NCBI GenBank assembly: GCA_030539135.1 | Contig: JAUNSQ010000097.1 | Location: 1 to 6,219, forward strand | Direction of reading: 5' to 3' | Length of the DNA stretch: 6,219 bases | Origin: Synergistaceae bacterium | Lineage (GTDB): Bacteria > Synergistota > Synergistia > Synergistales > Synergistaceae | Shown here: positions 5,606-6,219 of the stretch, piece by piece | How positions within the stretch are numbered: position 1 is the first letter of the stretch | Layout: every line of letters starts with the position of its first letter | Made by a program: the position numbers and the translations under genes | The notes under the pieces: model-generated | The model's input: the letters and a program-made list of their open reading frames with translations, nothing else | Database searches by the model: none | Told to the model about the DNA's origin: nothing

Positions 5606-6067
5606 ATGAAGAAAATGCTTAAGAAAACAAAGGGATTCACGCTCGTCGAACTGCTCATCGTCATTATTATCATCGGCATACTCGCCGGCATGATGATGCT
5701 CTCGACAGGAGCCGCGACGGATAAGGCCGAGGCTACGAAGATCGTATCAGACATGCGCAACATCAAAACTGGCGCGTTGCTCTATTTCTTGGACAACAAT
5801 TCATGGCCGGCGGCAACTGTAACGTTTGATGGCAATACAACCACATCCTTTGATAAATATTTTGACCATAAACCGGCAGCGGGATATGCCCTTAATATTG
5901 ATGGCACTGCAGTAAATGTTGCTTGCACAGACACTAATACAAAATTTGCAGATCCCAATGTTAAGTCCGTTCTTGGCAAGACCGCGAAAGATTCTGGCCT
6001 GTATTCAGAGACATCGGGTGATACCGTATATAGCGGTGCCGGCGATGTTTATATGCGCGTAAAATAA
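5606..6067 (+). CDS. Type IV pilin-like prepilin (class III signal peptide)
   Basis: A 153-residue prepilin. The leader MKKMLKKTKG is short and basic, and the prepilin peptidase site is Gly10/Phe11 in KGFTLVELL. The mature protein (143 residues) keeps Glu at position 5 (Glu15 of the precursor), needed for subunit docking, and a hydrophobic helix to about residue 32. Mature position 22, usually Pro in type IVa pilins, is Leu here. A helical segment with LLYFLDNNSWPA (58-70) resembles the Y..D...WP region of GspG/PilA-like proteins, followed by a variable head. There is only one Cys (107), so no internal disulfide loop. Hand counts give 95/180 G+C at 5641-5820 but 75/180 at 5821-6000, a clear drop into the head domain. 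It lies downstream of pilC, with its own promoter and terminator, which suits a major pilin. A GspG-type pseudopilin is the alternative. Confidence 0.9.
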   Translation: MKKMLKKTKGFTLVELLIVIIIIGILAGMMMLSTGAATDKAEATKIVSDMRNIKTGALLYFLDNNSWPAATVTFDGNTTTSFDKYFDHKPAAGYALNIDGTAVNVACTDTNTKFADPNVKSVLGKTAKDSGLYSETSGDTVYSGAGDVYMRVK

Positions 6068-6079
6068 CTCAATTGAGTT
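6066..6079. repeat. 14-base perfect palindrome touching the pilin stop codon
   Basis: AACTCAATTGAGTT at 6066-6079 is its own reverse complement and shares the last two bases of the TAA stop. With no loop it is better seen as a possible DNA-binding site than an RNA hairpin, although a smaller stem with a four-base loop could form. Function unknown. Confidence 0.5.
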
Positions 6080-6087
6080 TGTTATAC

Positions 6088-6118
6088 AAAAGGCCGTGTT
6101 TTTACACGGTCTTTTTTT
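6088..6118 (+). terminator. Intrinsic (rho-independent) terminator of the pilin gene
   Basis: GGCCGTGT (6092-6099) pairs with ACACGGTC (6104-6111) over 8 bp, with one G-U pair, around a TTTT loop. It is followed by seven T (6112-6118) and preceded by AAAA (6088-6091). The structure is canonical and sits 20 bases after the stop codon. Confidence 0.93.
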
Positions 6119-6133
6119 ATGCCAAAATCTGGG

Positions 6134-6205
6134 CGCGGATAATATTATGTCCATTGAAATATTAACGAATGTTTATCCGCGGACGCGCGGGGGACACTAT
6201 CCGCG
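6134..6205. repeat. Three copies of TATCCGCG in mixed orientation at the right edge
   Basis: CGCGGATAA (6134-6142) is the exact complement of TTATCCGCG (6173-6181), and TATCCGCG recurs at 6198-6205. ATGTTTA also occurs twice (6169-6175 and 6209-6215). GGACA precedes the word at 6192-6196 and, on the other strand, at 6148-6152. The 100 bases after the terminator hold no gene. The arrangement could be an operator cluster for the next gene, a dispersed repeat, or the end of an insertion sequence; the window stops too soon to tell. Confidence 0.5.
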
Positions 6206-6219
6206 AGGATGTTTACGCT

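Noticed and set aside
6131..6219. CRISPR array
   Set aside because: The repeated word is only 8 bases, occurs in both orientations and has uneven spacing.

Overview
The window reads as a piece of a chromosome from a diderm (outer-membrane) bacterium. It runs from a lipid A / Kdo / LPS-export gene cluster into a type IV pilus (or type II secretion-like) pair. Very frequent ATA (Ile) and AGG/AGA (Arg) codons, a moderately GC-rich coding background, and the order lpxD-lpxC-fabZ-lpxA-kdsC-lptF/G together suggest a member of the Synergistota (Cloacibacillus/Synergistes-like). That assignment is inference from gene order and codon use, not a database match.

Positions 1-4058 hold six same-strand genes packed as an operon: the 3' end of lpxD, then lpxC, fabZ, lpxA, kdsC and an LptF/LptG permease. 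Four of the five junctions are overlaps of 4 or 8 bases (lpxD/lpxC, fabZ/lpxA, lpxA/kdsC, kdsC/lptG), and three of the downstream genes start with GTG or TTG, which points to translational coupling. The one open junction is lpxC-fabZ: about 40 bases, AT-rich, with a possible internal promoter. Functionally, LpxA, LpxC and LpxD carry out the first three steps of lipid A synthesis. FabZ serves 3-hydroxyacyl-ACP metabolism and competes for the same precursor. KdsC makes free Kdo from Kdo-8-phosphate. The permease is half of the transporter core that lifts finished LPS out of the inner membrane.

Positions 4059-4151 are a short spacer with no convincing terminator. Positions 4152-5405 encode a PilC/GspF-type inner-membrane platform protein without its usual ATPase neighbours. 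Positions 5406-5605 are a 200-base AT-rich non-coding region with a good -10 box, a perfect hairpin in the predicted 5' leader and an inverted repeat over the -35 region. Positions 5606-6067 encode a type IV pilin-like prepilin whose distal part is clearly poorer in GC than its conserved N-terminal part. A 14-base perfect palindrome touches its stop codon and a strong intrinsic terminator follows at 6088-6118. The last 100 bases have no gene but carry three copies of an 8-base GC-rich word in mixed orientation, cut by the window edge.

I did not find an undescribed multi-gene system. The genes belong to known families. The points worth a second look are regulatory and structural: the pilin leader, the composition break inside the pilin, the possible internal promoter before fabZ, and the repeats at the right edge.
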